Part shown: piece by piece, positions 49,762-59,673 of the stretch
Layout of the letters: every line of letters begins with the position of its first letter
How positions within the stretch are numbered: the stretch's first letter is position 1
Origin: Asanoa ishikariensis
GTDB taxonomy: Bacteria; Actinomycetota; Actinomycetes; Mycobacteriales; Micromonosporaceae
Direction of reading: 5' to 3'
Length of the DNA stretch: 64,000 nucleotides
NCBI RefSeq assembly: GCF_900107455.1
Contig: NZ_FNQB01000002.1
Span: forward strand, 1,178,001 to 1,242,000
Program-made: the position numbers and the translations under genes
The notes under the pieces: generated by a model
What the model was told of the DNA's origin: nothing
What the model saw: only the letters and a program-made list of their open reading frames with translations
The model's database searches: none

Positions 49762-50640
49762 TCAGGCGCAGTTGGTCAGCTTGCTGGTGTCGAGCTCCGG
49801 AGCCGCGGTGCCGCTCGCGCCGAGGGTCTTGTCCCACGCCGCCTTGTAGGAACCGTCGGTCGCGGCGGCCTTCAAGATCTCGTTGATCTTGTCGCAGCCG
49901 GCCTTGTCGTCCTTCTTGAGGCCGATGCCGTAGGGCTCCTCGGAGAAGGGCTTGCCGACGACCTTGAACTTGCCGGCGTACTGCGACTGCGACGCGTAGC
50001 CCGCGAGGATGATGTCGTCGGTGGTCACCGCGTCGACCTGGTTGCCGGCCAGCGCCGTGATGCACTTCGAGTACGAGTCGAAGAGCTGCAGCTTCGCGTC
50101 CTTGTAGTTCTCCTGGATCCGCTTGGCCGGGGTCGAGCCGGTCACCGAGCAGACCTTCTTGCCGGCGAGCTGCTCCGGCGCGGTGATCGTCGAGGCGGAC
50201 GGCACGAGCAGGTCCTGGCCGGCGATGAAGTACGGCCCGCCGAAGTTGACCTTCGTCTTGCGCTCGTCGTTGATGGTGTAGGTCGCGATCACCAGGTCGA
50301 CGGTGCCCTGCTGGATGTAGGGCTCGCGGTTGGCCGACACCGTGGTCACGTACTGGATGCCGGACTCCTGCAGGCCGAGGCCCTTGGCGATGATCTTCGC
50401 GATCTCGATGTCGAAGCCCTCGTAAGCGGTGCCGGTCTGCAGGCCGAGACCCGGCTGGTCGGCCTTGACGCCGATCTTCAGCGAGCCAGACGATGCCTTA
50501 CCGACCACGCCGGTGGCGGTGTTGCCCGAGCCCGAGCCGGTGCCAGTGCCGGTGCCACTGCCGTCGTCGCTGCCACAGGCTGCCATCGTCAGCGCGAGCA
50601 CGGCGGCCGCGGCGGTGGCCGCAACGCGCGTCATCCGCAT
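49762..50640 (-). CDS. gluB: glutamate-binding lipoprotein GluB
   Basis: 292 residues from ATG 50640 with AAGGAG upstream. Lipoprotein signal MRMTRVAATAAAAVLALTMAACGSD with lipobox cysteine at about 22, then a Gly/Thr/Ser linker (GSGTGTGTGSGSG). The SBP family 3 fold includes LKIGVKADQPGLG, YEGFDIEIAKIIAKGLG, QGTVDLVIATYTINDERKTKVNFGGPY, and TGSTPAKRIQ. It captures glutamate/glutamine outside the membrane and delivers it to GluCD. Five cysteines, some near the C-terminus (KAGCDKINEILKAA, LTNCA), could form a disulfide. Second gene of gluABCD. Confidence 0.92.
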   Translation of the reverse strand: MRMTRVAATAAAAVLALTMAACGSDDGSGTGTGTGSGSGNTATGVVGKASSGSLKIGVKADQPGLGLQTGTAYEGFDIEIAKIIAKGLGLQESGIQYVTTVSANREPYIQQGTVDLVIATYTINDERKTKVNFGGPYFIAGQDLLVPSASTITAPEQLAGKKVCSVTGSTPAKRIQENYKDAKLQLFDSYSKCITALAGNQVDAVTTDDIILAGYASQSQYAGKFKVVGKPFSEEPYGIGLKKDDKAGCDKINEILKAAATDGSYKAAWDKTLGASGTAAPELDTSKLTNCA

Positions 50641-50728
50641 GTACTTCTCCTTCTTGTGAAGGAGACCCGGCGCCGGTGCGGCCGGATCCCTTGGTGTGCA
50701 GGATCGTGATTTCGCAGAACGTGTGAGG

Positions 50729-51487
50729 TCAGTGCGTAAGGATCTTGGAAAGAAAGTCCTTGGCCCGGTCACTGCGCGGGTTGGCGAAGAACTCGCCAGG
50801 TTCGGCCTGCTCGACGAGCTGACCGTCGGCCATGAATACCACGCGGTTGGCCGCATGCCGCGCGAAACCCATCTCATGGGTGACGACGACCATCGTCATG
50901 CCGTCACGGGCGAGGGACGTCATGACGTCGAGGACCTCGCCGACCATTTCGGGGTCGAGGGCGCTGGTCGGCTCGTCGAAGAGCATCGCCTTGGGCTGCA
51001 TCGCCAGCGCTCGCGCGATCGCCGCGCGCTGCTGCTGGCCGCCGGAGAGCTGGGCCGGGTATTTGTCGGCCTGGTTGGCGATGCCAACCCGTTCGAGCAG
51101 CGCGAGCCCGCGCTTGCGTGCCTCTTCCGGCTTTTCCTTGCGCACCTTGATCGGACCCAGGGTCACGTTCTGCAGGATCGTCTTGTGCGCGAAGAGGTTG
51201 AAGGACTGGAACACCATGCCCACGTCGCTGCGCAGGCGCGCCAGTGCGCGGCCCTCGGCGGGCAGCGTGTTGCCGTCGAACGTGATCTGACCGGAGTTGA
51301 TGGTCTCCAGTCGGTTGATCGCGCGACAGAGGGTCGACTTGCCCGAACCCGACGGTCCGATCACGACAACTACTTCGCCACGTCCGACCGACAGGTCGAC
51401 GTCGCGTAGAACGTGCAGGTCGCCGAAGAACTTGTTGACCTTGTCGAGCACGATCAGCGGCTCCTGCGACGCGTTACTCGCGACCAT
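50729..51487 (-). CDS. gluA: glutamate ABC transporter ATP-binding protein GluA
   Basis: 252 residues, ATG 51487 preceded by GAGGGAGGGG. Walker [11 protein letters not shown]-loop [11 protein letters not shown], signature LSGGQQQRA, Walker [15 protein letters not shown] and H-loop [10 protein letters not shown] are all intact, of the polar-amino-acid (HisP/GlnQ) class. It is the promoter-proximal gene of gluABCD; 88 bp separate it from gluB, with no obvious hairpin there. Confidence 0.93.
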   Translation of the reverse strand: MVASNASQEPLIVLDKVNKFFGDLHVLRDVDLSVGRGEVVVVIGPSGSGKSTLCRAINRLETINSGQITFDGNTLPAEGRALARLRSDVGMVFQSFNLFAHKTILQNVTLGPIKVRKEKPEEARKRGLALLERVGIANQADKYPAQLSGGQQQRAAIARALAMQPKAMLFDEPTSALDPEMVGEVLDVMTSLARDGMTMVVVTHEMGFARHAANRVVFMADGQLVEQAEPGEFFANPRSDRAKDFLSKILTH

Positions 51488-51607
51488 CGACCCCTCCCTC
51501 TGGATGCAGCCACTCTAAGGGTGACGATGTGCCAGGACGGGTCTCGAACGGTCACGGAGCGGTAACGCGGCAGACGTGCGTGCCCGCAGGCAGGCACGAT
51601 CATTGGT

Positions 51608-52111
51608 ATGGCGATCCCTCCGGTCTTCCCGGTTCAGGGCTCCGCGATGTGGAACTGGTTCGCGGAGGAGCCCCTGACACCTTCCGTGGTCATGCGCGCA
51701 CTAAGCGTCGTCACTGGTTGTGCTGTCGTTCCATTGGGTGACGACGACCCTCCGGGTGACGCGGTGCTCTGCGACGTGTGGCTCGGCGTCGGCGAGTTTC
51801 CCGTCTCCATCGACTGCTACGCGCCACCGTTCGAGGTGGCCGAGCCGGCCGCCGCGGCCGAGGTCGCGGCCCTGCTGCGGCGCCGGGTGCTGCTGGCCGA
51901 CGACACCCTGATCCCCGACCGGCACATACTGGCGACCAGCGACGGCACGCTGCGACCCGTACACGTGGACGTGGTGGAGACCGACGACGGCGAAGCCCGG
52001 ACCAACGTGCGGTTGTGCACGGGCCACGACCCGTGGTGCCTCCGCCAGCGGGTGCCCTGCCAGCAGTCGCGGTGGACCCCCGACCGGGTGGTCCCGGGCC
52101 TGGCCGCCTGA
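51608..52111 (+). CDS. conserved protein of unknown function
   Basis: 167 residues from ATG 51608. Mixed alpha/beta composition, no signal or span. Features seen: an acidic start to the middle domain ([38 protein letters not shown]), an Ala/Glu/Leu-rich helix ([20 protein letters not shown]), and a C-terminal pair of cysteines in [20 protein letters not shown]. Codon bias is coding-like. It precedes miaB by 29 bp. It resembles no family I can name with confidence. Confidence 0.55.
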   Translation: MAIPPVFPVQGSAMWNWFAEEPLTPSVVMRALSVVTGCAVVPLGDDDPPGDAVLCDVWLGVGEFPVSIDCYAPPFEVAEPAAAAEVAALLRRRVLLADDTLIPDRHILATSDGTLRPVHVDVVETDDGEARTNVRLCTGHDPWCLRQRVPCQQSRWTPDRVVPGLAA

Positions 52112-52140
52112 CCTTTCCAGGCGGCTACCCTGTAGGGGTC

Positions 52141-53628
52141 ATGACTACTACAGCGGGCCCTCGCACGTACCAGGTGCGCACATACGGCTGCCAGATGAAC
52201 GTGCACGACTCCGAGCGGATCTCCGGCCTGCTCGAGGCGGCGGGCTACGTCCGCGCCGAGGCGGATGACGCCGACGTGGTGGTCTTCAACACCTGTGCCG
52301 TCCGGGAAAACGCCGACAACCGCCTCTACGGCAACCTCGGCCACCTGCGCCCGACCAAGATCCGCCGGCCCGACATGCAGATCGCGGTCGGCGGCTGCCT
52401 CGCCCAGAAGGACCGCGGCGAGATCGTCAAGAAGGCGCCCTGGGTCGACGTCGTCTTCGGCACCCACAACATCGGCTCGCTGCCGACGATGCTGGAGCGT
52501 GCCCGGCACAACGCCGAGGCCGAGGTCGAGATCCTCGAGTCGCTCGAGGTCTTCCCGTCGACGCTGCCGGCCCGGCGCGAGTCGACGTACGCCGGCTGGG
52601 TCTCGATCTCGGTGGGCTGCAACAACACCTGCACCTTCTGCATCGTGCCGTCGCTGCGCGGCAAGGAGAAGGACCGGCGGCCTGGGGAGATCCTGGCCGA
52701 GGTCGAGGCGCTGGTCGCCGAGGGTGTGCTGGAGGTGACGCTGCTCGGGCAGAACGTCAACTCCTACGGCGTCGAGTTCGGCGACAAGCTGGCGTTCGGC
52801 AAGCTGCTGCGTTCCACGGGGTCGATCGAGGGCCTGGAGCGGGTTCGGTTCACCAGCCCGCACCCCAAGGACTTCACCGACGACGTGATCGCCGCGATGG
52901 CCGAGACGCCCAACGTCTGCCACTCGCTGCACATGCCGTTGCAGTCGGGCTCCGACGCGATCCTGAAGGCGATGCGCCGGTCCTACCGCCAGGAGCGTTA
53001 CCTCGGGATCATCGACAAGGTACGCGCGGCGATGCCCGATGCGGCGATCACCACCGACATCATCGTGGGCTTCCCGGGCGAGACCGAGGACGACTTCGCG
53101 CGCACCCTCGACGTGGTGCGGCAGGCCCGGTTCTCCAGCGCGTTCACCTTCCAGTACTCGCCGCGTCCCGGCACCCCGGCGGCCACAATGGAGGATCAGA
53201 TCCCCAAGGCCGTGGTGCAGGAGCGTTACGAGCGGCTGATGGTGGCAGTCGAGGAGACCACCTGGGCGGAGAACAAGGCGCTGGTCGGCTCGACCGTCGA
53301 GGTGCTCGTCGCAGTCGGTGAGGGCCGCAAGGACGAGCGCACCGGGCGGATGTCCGGCCGGGCCCGCGACGGGCGGCTCGTGCACTTCGCGACCGGTTCG
53401 CTGGAGGGCATCCGGCCCGGCGACGTCATCGAGACCGTGGTCAGCTACGCCGCGCCGCACCACCTCAACGCCGACGGTGCGCCGTTGTCGCACCGCCGCA
53501 CCCGCGCGGGTGACGCGTTCGAGGCCGGTCGGGCGACCCGCACGCCGGGCGTCAGCCTGGGCATGCCTTCCGTGGGTCGGCCTCCGATCCAGCCGCTTCC
53601 GGCGGAATCGGCCTGCGCCGCGCAGTGA
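52141..53628 (+). CDS. miaB: tRNA-2-methylthio-N6-dimethylallyladenosine synthase
   Basis: 495 residues. Radical-SAM methylthiotransferase converting i6A37 to ms2i6A37 in tRNAs reading UNN codons. UPF0004 cysteines C17 (YGCQMN), C52 (NTCAVRENA) and C86 (GGCLAQK), radical-SAM GCNNTCTFC (C160, C164, C167), then TRAM. The TYGCQMN start and NTCAVRE motifs separate it from RimO. A TACCCT -10 sits 10 bp before the ATG and no Shine-Dalgarno is seen, so it may be leaderless. It works with miaA about 5 kb downstream. C-terminal ~40 residues are low complexity. Confidence 0.95.
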   Translation: MTTTAGPRTYQVRTYGCQMNVHDSERISGLLEAAGYVRAEADDADVVVFNTCAVRENADNRLYGNLGHLRPTKIRRPDMQIAVGGCLAQKDRGEIVKKAPWVDVVFGTHNIGSLPTMLERARHNAEAEVEILESLEVFPSTLPARRESTYAGWVSISVGCNNTCTFCIVPSLRGKEKDRRPGEILAEVEALVAEGVLEVTLLGQNVNSYGVEFGDKLAFGKLLRSTGSIEGLERVRFTSPHPKDFTDDVIAAMAETPNVCHSLHMPLQSGSDAILKAMRRSYRQERYLGIIDKVRAAMPDAAITTDIIVGFPGETEDDFARTLDVVRQARFSSAFTFQYSPRPGTPAATMEDQIPKAVVQERYERLMVAVEETTWAENKALVGSTVEVLVAVGEGRKDERTGRMSGRARDGRLVHFATGSLEGIRPGDVIETVVSYAAPHHLNADGAPLSHRRTRAGDAFEAGRATRTPGVSLGMPSVGRPPIQPLPAESACAAQ

Positions 53629-53757
53629 CCGTCTCGACCGGGTCTGCCAGGCCCGCCGTTGCGGTATTTCCGTTCAAGTGCGGAGGTGTGCGCCCGGGGC
53701 CAGTCGTTTCCAGGGCGGCGGCGGGCCGTTGGCTACCCGCCGCCGCGGTTCTGGGAT

Positions 53758-55353
53758 TCAGCAGGTGGTGCCGTTCAGTGCGACCGCGCCCGGTGCGGCC
53801 GCCGTGCCGTTGGCGGTGAAGCCGACGGTCACCGACGCGCCCGGGGCGAGCGCCGGGGACCAGGTCGGTGCCGCCGCGGTGATGGTCGTGCCGGACTGGG
53901 TGACCGTAGCGTTCCAGCCGCTGCCCAGCGTGACGCCCGACGGCCAGGTCCAGGTCACCCGCCAGGGGTTGGCCGGAGCGCTGCCGCGGTTGGTCACGGT
54001 GAGCTCGCCCTGGAAGCCGCCCTGCCAGGAGTTCGTCGAGCGGTAGGTGGCGTCGCAGTCACCCTGCGGCGCCGGGGTCGTGGGGCCGGTGGTCGGTCCG
54101 GTAGTCGGCCCAGTGGTTGGCCCGCCGCCGGTCGGCGCGATCAGATAGGGCGAGATGATCGACTGTTTCGCCTGGTTGATCGTCGTCCAGTCGTCATTGG
54201 CGATGCCGCCCGTGTCACCGGAGTTGGGGTTCCACGACCAGTAGGTGAACGACATCCCGCCCGTGCCACTGCCCAGATAGGACATCAGGTTGGTGAGCCA
54301 GACGCGGTCCTTGGGGTCGGCGAGCGTGGTGCCGAACTCGCCCAGCATGATCGGGGCGGTGTTCTGCTTGAACAGGTAACCCCAGTACTTGTCCCAGATC
54401 GCCGGCAGGTTGGCCGGGTAGTTCGGCGCGTCGAACCAGCTCTGGTGGTAGACGGAGATCGCGTAGTCGTGCGGCGAGTACACCAGCCGGTTGGCCACCG
54501 ACAGCCGCACCGGGAACTGGCCGGCCTTGCTCAGGTTGCCGCCCCACCAACCGCAGTCCTCGTCGTTGCTGGTGTCGCCATCCCACACATTGGACAGTCC
54601 GCCGCTCGGGCAGCTCACGCCCTCGACGAAGATCAACCAGTTGGGCTGCACGCCGAGGATCGCGTTGCCGGCCCGCTCGGCGGCCAGCCGCCAGTCACGG
54701 TTGGTGTCGCCGCAGCCCCAGCAGGCTCCGGTCGCCGCCGGGTTGGTGCCCTCGGCGTGCGGCTCGTTGTGCAGGTCGGCACCGATGACGGTCGGGTTGT
54801 TGGCATAGCGCTGGGCGAGCATCCGCCAGTCGCTGATCCAGGTGCTCTCCGGCACCGCGGCCGTGTACCAGAGCGCCGTCTGCTGCGCGCTCGTCGGCCG
54901 GTGCCGGTCGAGGATCACCCGCATGCCCTTGCTGCCGGCGTACGCGATGACCTTGTCGAGGATCTGCAGTGGTGAGTTGCCGACCAGGTCGGGGTTGACG
55001 AAGTCGTTGATGCCGGTGGCGGTCGCGCCGGCCTTGAGAGCGTCGTTGGAATAGGGGATGCGCAGCGTGTTGTAACCGAGGTTGGCCATCGTGTCGACCT
55101 GGCCACGCCACGGGTTGCTCGACCACAGGCCGTGGAAGGTCCTGTTGTCGGTCTCCATGCCGAACCAGTTGATCCCGGTGAGCCGCACGGTCGCACCGGT
55201 GCTGTCGACGATCTTGTTGCCGCTCGTGCGGAGGTAACCGGTGCCGGTCCCGGCCGCTCGTGCCGGCGCGCTCGTCAGCGCGACTCCGACGAGGACGGTC
55301 GCGGCCGCGACCACGATCGCGGCGAGCGCGCCGCGGACAGGTTTGCGTTGCAT
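53758..55353 (-). CDS. secreted GH5 endoglucanase with C-terminal CBM2
   Basis: 531 residues from ATG 55353, chosen because GGAG lies 9 bp upstream; ATG 55368 is possible. Signal peptide (basic start, AALAAIVVAAATVLVGVALTSAPARA, cleavage after ARA). The GH5 barrel has LTGINWFGMET, the acid/base Glu in DLHNEPHAE, SPHDYAISVYHQSWF, and the nucleophile Glu in IMLGEFGTT. A GPTT(GPTT)n linker joins a family 2 cellulose-binding module with paired cysteines (GDCDATYRSTNSW ... LNGTTC). It hydrolyses cellulose or mannan outside the cell. No CebR-type palindrome was found in the promoter. Confidence 0.93.
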   Translation of the reverse strand: MQRKPVRGALAAIVVAAATVLVGVALTSAPARAAGTGTGYLRTSGNKIVDSTGATVRLTGINWFGMETDNRTFHGLWSSNPWRGQVDTMANLGYNTLRIPYSNDALKAGATATGINDFVNPDLVGNSPLQILDKVIAYAGSKGMRVILDRHRPTSAQQTALWYTAAVPESTWISDWRMLAQRYANNPTVIGADLHNEPHAEGTNPAATGACWGCGDTNRDWRLAAERAGNAILGVQPNWLIFVEGVSCPSGGLSNVWDGDTSNDEDCGWWGGNLSKAGQFPVRLSVANRLVYSPHDYAISVYHQSWFDAPNYPANLPAIWDKYWGYLFKQNTAPIMLGEFGTTLADPKDRVWLTNLMSYLGSGTGGMSFTYWSWNPNSGDTGGIANDDWTTINQAKQSIISPYLIAPTGGGPTTGPTTGPTTGPTTPAPQGDCDATYRSTNSWQGGFQGELTVTNRGSAPANPWRVTWTWPSGVTLGSGWNATVTQSGTTITAAAPTWSPALAPGASVTVGFTANGTAAAPGAVALNGTTC

Positions 55354-55490
55354 GTGCCAGGGCTCCATTTCACGGGGGTACGAAGTCCGCGCGCGCCGTC
55401 ATAGGCGCCTCTCTCGCGGTGCGTGCCCTGGCTCCGCCGCCCATTGTGATAGCGATCGATGCGTCTGGTCAAGGGTTGTACGATCCCCAG

Positions 55491-56351
55491 GTGCAAGATC
55501 CAGGCTGCCCGTGCGTGATCTGCGGTGGTGTCCGCCGCGGCCGTGACACGGAAACCATCGCGACCGTCGAGAAGCACGGTTGGTGCTCGCTGCTGGTGCC
55601 GGGCACGGTCGACTTCGCGTACACGGTCGGCCTCTGGCACTCCTTCCAGATCCCCGAGATCGTGATGTTCGGCCTGGCCGGCGAACACATGCAGCTATGG
55701 CTCAACACCTGCGTGGAACGCCTGCGCGACATCGGCTGGCCGGCTGCCGAAGCGCCGTTCACCGGGGTCATCGAGGGCCACGAGACGATGCTGCGCCCGG
55801 TCGACGAGTCCTGGCGGGACGCCCTGTTCGGCACCGCGTACCGGTTCTACGGCGGCTGGTCCGTCCCGATCTGGCAGCTCGTCTGGCCCGACGGCGCGGG
55901 CCGCTGGCCATGGAACGACGAGGCGACGGTGAGCAGCCGCACCCGGCAGGCGTTCGGCTGGCTGCCGGTATCAGCGCATCCCGCCGGAAGCTGGCGCCTG
56001 GTCGGCACGTTCGGCAACGACTTCCCGTTGCCGGCCGAACCGGACAGTTGGGCTCTGAGCACCCGCTCGCTGCTGGCCGGGGAGACCTCGCCGGCTCTGG
56101 TCGCCTTCGACGACGGCACGTTCGACGTCCTCGACGCCCGTGGCTACGCGGCCGACGACCTGTGCCTGGCCTACCTGGGTCACACCGTCGAACGGCATCC
56201 GTCGCTGAGCGCGTTCGCGGACCTGCCCGCCGGACACGTCGCCACCCTCGCCAAAGACGGCGCTTGGCAACGCGCATCGTTGTCGGATCCGCAGCGCACG
56301 GAGAGCACTGCCGCCTGGCGCGCCAGCCAACCGCTACGTGTCACCGGTTGA
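55491..56351 (+). CDS. DUF4262 protein
   Basis: 286 residues from GTG 55491, with a TACGAT -10 just before it (possibly leaderless). The first ~135 residues carry DUF4262 signatures: CPCVICGG at the start with its cysteines, HGWCSLLV, FAYTVGLWHSFQIPEIVMFGL, and the CVERLRDIGWPA helix. The remainder is a less conserved domain ending in RATxSLSDPQRTESTAAWR-type sequence. The paired cysteines suggest a metal site. The role is unknown. Divergent from the GH5 gene (137 bp) and convergent with DUF349. Confidence 0.75.
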   Translation: MQDPGCPCVICGGVRRGRDTETIATVEKHGWCSLLVPGTVDFAYTVGLWHSFQIPEIVMFGLAGEHMQLWLNTCVERLRDIGWPAAEAPFTGVIEGHETMLRPVDESWRDALFGTAYRFYGGWSVPIWQLVWPDGAGRWPWNDEATVSSRTRQAFGWLPVSAHPAGSWRLVGTFGNDFPLPAEPDSWALSTRSLLAGETSPALVAFDDGTFDVLDARGYAADDLCLAYLGHTVERHPSLSAFADLPAGHVATLAKDGAWQRASLSDPQRTESTAAWRASQPLRVTG

Positions 56352-56484
56352 CGCACCGCGCTGGCGGGCCACGGTTCCGTGCCGCTGAGTCGTAACTCAT
56401 GCACGGAGTGTGCCAGCCACCACCGACAATTCTTGTCGGTCAGCGCGGCCACGTGACAGACCCGGGCTGTTATCCCACCGCGGA

Positions 56485-56561
56485 CCTGGCAGGGACGGGC
56501 CCCCTCGGGGCCCGGCCCGTTCTCCGGCGGGAGCAACGGTCCGGACCACCGCGAACCCGGG
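56485..56561 (-). repeat. intergenic element, copy D
   Basis: CCTGGCAG ... perfect stem GGGCCCC(CTC)GGGGCCC ... CGGCGGGAGCAACGGTCC ... CCCGGG. The 39 bp ending at CCCGGGAC are identical to copy E. Directly adjacent (56559-56578) is an 8-bp perfect stem GGGACAGA/TCTGTCCC with a 4-nt loop, 8 bp beyond the DUF349 stop: a convergent terminator plus the repeat. Confidence 0.7.
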
Positions 56562-56578
56562 ACAGAGGTTTCTGTCCC
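56559..56578. terminator. hairpin between convergent DUF4262 and DUF349 genes
   Basis: GGGACAGA (56559-56566) pairs with TCTGTCCC (56571-56578) across GGTT. It is followed by TTTA on the plus strand and lies 8 bp past the DUF349 stop on the minus strand, so it can serve both genes. Confidence 0.6.
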
Positions 56579-56586
56579 TTTAGGAG

Positions 56587-57795
56587 CTAACTGGCTTGTT
56601 CGGCCAGGTTGAGGAACTGCCTCTTCTGGTTGAGGGCGTTCTCGGCCTCGCGGATGCGCTTGCTGTCGCCGGCGTTGCGGGCGCGTTCGAGGCGCTGCTC
56701 GGCCTCGGCGACCTGCTCGCGCATCTGGACCAGCAGTGGGTTGGCGGACGGCTCGGTGCGGCGCCACGCGGAGTCCATCGCGAGCCGGACCTTCTCCTCC
56801 ACCGCGCGGATGCGCCGGTCGAGCTTGCTGGCGTCGTCACGGCCGACCCGGCCCGCGTCGTGCCACTGGCCCTGGATCTCGCGGAGCTTCGCCTGCGCGG
56901 CCCGCGGGTCGGTGTCGACGTCGAGCGACTCGGCCTCGGTGACCAGCGCCTGCTTGCGCTCGAGGTTGCCGCGCTGCTCGGCGTCGCGGGCGGTGAACAC
57001 GGAGCTGCGGTTGGTGAAGAAGGCGTCCTGTGCGGCGCGGAACCTCTCCCAGAGGCGCTGCTCGGCCTCCTTCGAGGCACGCGGCGCCGCCTTCCACTCC
57101 GTCATCAGGTCCTTGAGCCGGGCGGCGGTGGGGCCCCAGTCGGTCGACTCCTGCAGCGTCTCGGCCTCCGTGACCAGGTCTTCCTTGGTCGTCTGGGCCT
57201 GCTTGCGCTGCGCGTCGAGGGTCGCGAAGTGCGCGCCGCGGCGGCGGGTGAAGCCGTCCCGGGCGGCGGCGAAACGCTTCCACAGCTCGCCGTCGGACTT
57301 CTTGTCGACGCCGCGGATGGTCTTCCACTCGTCGAGGATCTCCTTGAGCCGGTCGCCGGCGGACTTCCAGCCGGTGGACTCAGCGGCGATCTTCTCGGCC
57401 TCTTCGACGAGCTGGGTCTTGCGGACCAGCGCCTCGGCACGGGCGGTCTCCCGCGCGGCGCGGGCCTCGCCGGCCTTCGTCTCGGCGGACTCGGCCAGCT
57501 TGTCGAGCCGGGCGATGAGCCCGTCGATGTCGCCGACCACGTGTGCTTCCGGCAGCGACGCCCGGATGCGGCGGATCGTGGCGAGGGAGTGTGCCGCGTC
57601 GGCCGCGCCAGAGCCCATCCGGGCCTGGACGAGGTCGACCTCGGTGACCACGTCGGCGAAGCGCCGGGCGAAGTGGGCCAGGCCCTCCTCAGGCGACCCG
57701 GCCTGCCAGGAGCCCACGACCCGCTCCCCGTCGGCCGTCTTGACGTAAACCGTGCCCTCCGCGTCCACGCGTCCGAAGGCCGTCCAGTCGCTCAT
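56587..57795 (-). CDS. DUF349 repeat protein
   Basis: 402 residues from ATG 57795 (MSDWTAFGRVDAEGTVYV). The N-terminal ~60 residues form a small beta domain with VVGSWQAGSPEEGL. It is followed by long helical repeats with the DUF349 pattern W-K-x-A-(G/P) (TGWKSAGDRLKEILDEWKTI, TDWGPTAARLKDLMTEWKAAP, DTDPRAAQAKLREIQGQWHDAG), three copies about 75 residues apart, each with a following LWxRFxxAxDxF segment. Mostly coiled coil. Homologue of Rv2731, always near miaA/miaB in actinobacteria; the function is unknown, with links to ribosome or RNA proposed elsewhere. Divergent from the LigB-like gene (200 bp). Confidence 0.85.
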   Translation of the reverse strand: MSDWTAFGRVDAEGTVYVKTADGERVVGSWQAGSPEEGLAHFARRFADVVTEVDLVQARMGSGAADAAHSLATIRRIRASLPEAHVVGDIDGLIARLDKLAESAETKAGEARAARETARAEALVRKTQLVEEAEKIAAESTGWKSAGDRLKEILDEWKTIRGVDKKSDGELWKRFAAARDGFTRRRGAHFATLDAQRKQAQTTKEDLVTEAETLQESTDWGPTAARLKDLMTEWKAAPRASKEAEQRLWERFRAAQDAFFTNRSSVFTARDAEQRGNLERKQALVTEAESLDVDTDPRAAQAKLREIQGQWHDAGRVGRDDASKLDRRIRAVEEKVRLAMDSAWRRTEPSANPLLVQMREQVAEAEQRLERARNAGDSKRIREAENALNQKRQFLNLAEQAS

Positions 57796-57995
57796 CTGCC
57801 CATCCTCGTTCGTCCGACTCCGTCTGGAATGCAAGGAATGCACCCTTCCGGCGTCGCCATAGCGCAGTATTGTTACCGCTGCATTGTCACAGGTCCCACC
57901 CCGTCCGCGTCGAGCGCCTATTGGCGACCGTGACCATACGGAGACCGGGGCGGGAATCAGGCGGGCACGGACCGCACCCCCGATACCGTTATGCC

Positions 57996-58715
57996 GTGAC
58001 CCTCGTAGCTGTCGCGGTCTGTCCTCATCCGCCCATGATCGTCCCAGAGGTGGCCGGTGGCGCCGCCGCTGAACTCGACGACCTGCGTTCCGCCTGCGCG
58101 AGCGCGGTCACGACGCTGGGCCAGGCCGGTGCGCGGCAGATCGTGGTGTTCGGTGCCGATTCGGCCATGACGTCCTATGACCCGCCCCAGCGCGGTTCCC
58201 TGCGCCCGTGGGGCGTCGACCTCGACGTGTCGCTCGGCCCGCACGACCCGCTGGAGAGCCACGAGTTGCCGTTGAGCCTGGTGATCGGCGCGTGGCTGTT
58301 GCGGCAACACCCGCCACAACAGCCCGTCATGGTCAACATGCAGGGCATCGCGGCGGACGCGTCGGCGGATGCCTGCCGGAATTTCGGGGAGTGCTGCGCC
58401 CCCGACGGCCCGTGGGGTCTGCTCGTGATGGGCGACGGGTCCGCGTCGCGCGGTGTGAAGTCGCCCGGGTACGACGATCCGCGCGCGGAGCCCTACGACG
58501 ACGCACTGGCGTCGGCGCTGGCCTCGGTCGACCTTTCCGTCCTGCACGGCCTCGACCCGGTCGTCTCGGCGGAGCTGGGCGTGGCCGGGCGCCCGGCGTT
58601 CCAGGCGTTGGCCGGAGCGGTGGGCGCGGCCGGCGGAACCTGGCAGGGCGACCTGTCCTACTACGGCGCGCCCTACGGCGTCGGGTACTTCGTCGCCAGT
58701 TGGCAACGCTCATGA
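57996..58715 (+). CDS. class III extradiol dioxygenase LigB-like protein
   Basis: 239 residues from GTG 57996. VAVCPHPPMIVPEVAGG near the start has the conserved His-Pro-Pro of the LigB fold; VVFGADSAMT, PLSLVIGAWLL and LLVMGDGSASRGVKSPGY follow. It is a Rv2728c-type protein found directly upstream of miaA in many actinobacteria, so a housekeeping or RNA-modification-linked role is more likely than aromatic ring cleavage. Its TGA overlaps the miaA ATG in ATGA (58712-58715). Confidence 0.8.
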   Translation: MTLVAVAVCPHPPMIVPEVAGGAAAELDDLRSACASAVTTLGQAGARQIVVFGADSAMTSYDPPQRGSLRPWGVDLDVSLGPHDPLESHELPLSLVIGAWLLRQHPPQQPVMVNMQGIAADASADACRNFGECCAPDGPWGLLVMGDGSASRGVKSPGYDDPRAEPYDDALASALASVDLSVLHGLDPVVSAELGVAGRPAFQALAGAVGAAGGTWQGDLSYYGAPYGVGYFVASWQRS

Positions 58716-59629
58716 CCGTGATCGCCGTGGTCGGACCGACCGCCGCGGGCAAGACCGCGCTCAGCCTCGCGCTGGCCGAGGAGCTCGGCGGCGAGGTGGT
58801 CAACGCCGACTCCATGCAGCTCTACCGCGGCCTCGACATCGGCACCGCCAAGGTGCCGGTGGGCGAGCGCCGCGGGGTCCCGCACCACGTACTCGACATC
58901 TGGCCCGTCACGGAGCCCGCGAGCGTGGCCGAGTACCAACGGCTGGCCCGGGCGGCGATCGACGACATCCAGGCCCGGGGCAAGGTGCCGCTGCTGGTCG
59001 GCGGCTCAGGCCTCTACGTGCGGGCGGTCCTGGAGGAGTTCGACTTCCCGGGTACGGACGCCGCCCTGCGCGCGTCCCTGGAAGCGGAGCTGGCCGAGGT
59101 CGGTGCGCTGGCCCTGCACGAGCGGCTGCGGGCGGCCGACCCGGTAGCGGCGTCGCGAATCCTGCCGACCAACGGCCGCCGGATCGTCAGGGCCCTCGAG
59201 GTGATCACCCTCACCGGCCAGCCGTTCGCGGCCGCCCTGCCGTCCGCGCCGGTGCCGTTTTATCCCTCTGTGCAGATTGGGGTCGATGTGGCCGGCCCTA
59301 CGCTCGACGAACGGGTGGCCACGCGGGTGTCGGCCATGTGGTCGGCCGGCCTGATCCCGGAGACGCGCGACCTGGTCGCGGAGGGCCTGCGCGAGGGCCG
59401 CACGGCGAGCCGCGCGCTCGGATACCAGCAGGTCCTGGCGTTTCTGGCGGGGGAGTGCACCGAACAGGAGGCGCACGACGAGACGATCCGGGCAACCCGC
59501 CGCTTCGTACGCCGCCAGCGCACCTGGTTCCGCCGCGACCCCCGGATCGCCTGGCTCGACGGCGCGGATCCTGCGCTGGCCACCATGGCGCTGCACGCGG
59601 TCCACGCGGAGTGCGCGGGTGCGCCATGA
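58712..59629 (+). CDS. miaA: tRNA dimethylallyltransferase
   Basis: 305 residues. P-loop GPTAAGKT (8-15), substrate motif NADSMQLYRGLDIGTAKV, DIW...ASVAEYQ, GGSGLYVRAVL and NGRRIVRALEV are the canonical MiaA segments. It transfers a dimethylallyl group to A37 of tRNAs that read UNN codons, the substrate then used by MiaB. The ATG overlaps the LigB-like stop. Its TGA is embedded in ATGATGG, so ribosomes could reinitiate toward dapF. Confidence 0.95.
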   Translation: MTVIAVVGPTAAGKTALSLALAEELGGEVVNADSMQLYRGLDIGTAKVPVGERRGVPHHVLDIWPVTEPASVAEYQRLARAAIDDIQARGKVPLLVGGSGLYVRAVLEEFDFPGTDAALRASLEAELAEVGALALHERLRAADPVAASRILPTNGRRIVRALEVITLTGQPFAAALPSAPVPFYPSVQIGVDVAGPTLDERVATRVSAMWSAGLIPETRDLVAEGLREGRTASRALGYQQVLAFLAGECTEQEAHDETIRATRRFVRRQRTWFRRDPRIAWLDGADPALATMALHAVHAECAGAP

Positions 59630-59673
59630 TGGTCGGCGTATCTGTTGGGGGGCGGCTCGACAAGGGGGCAGTG

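Noticed and set aside
58208-59629. Longer miaA with N-terminal extension
   Set aside because: The extension is antisense-like low complexity; ATG 58712 gives the exact MiaA start and a 4-bp overlap with the LigB-like gene.
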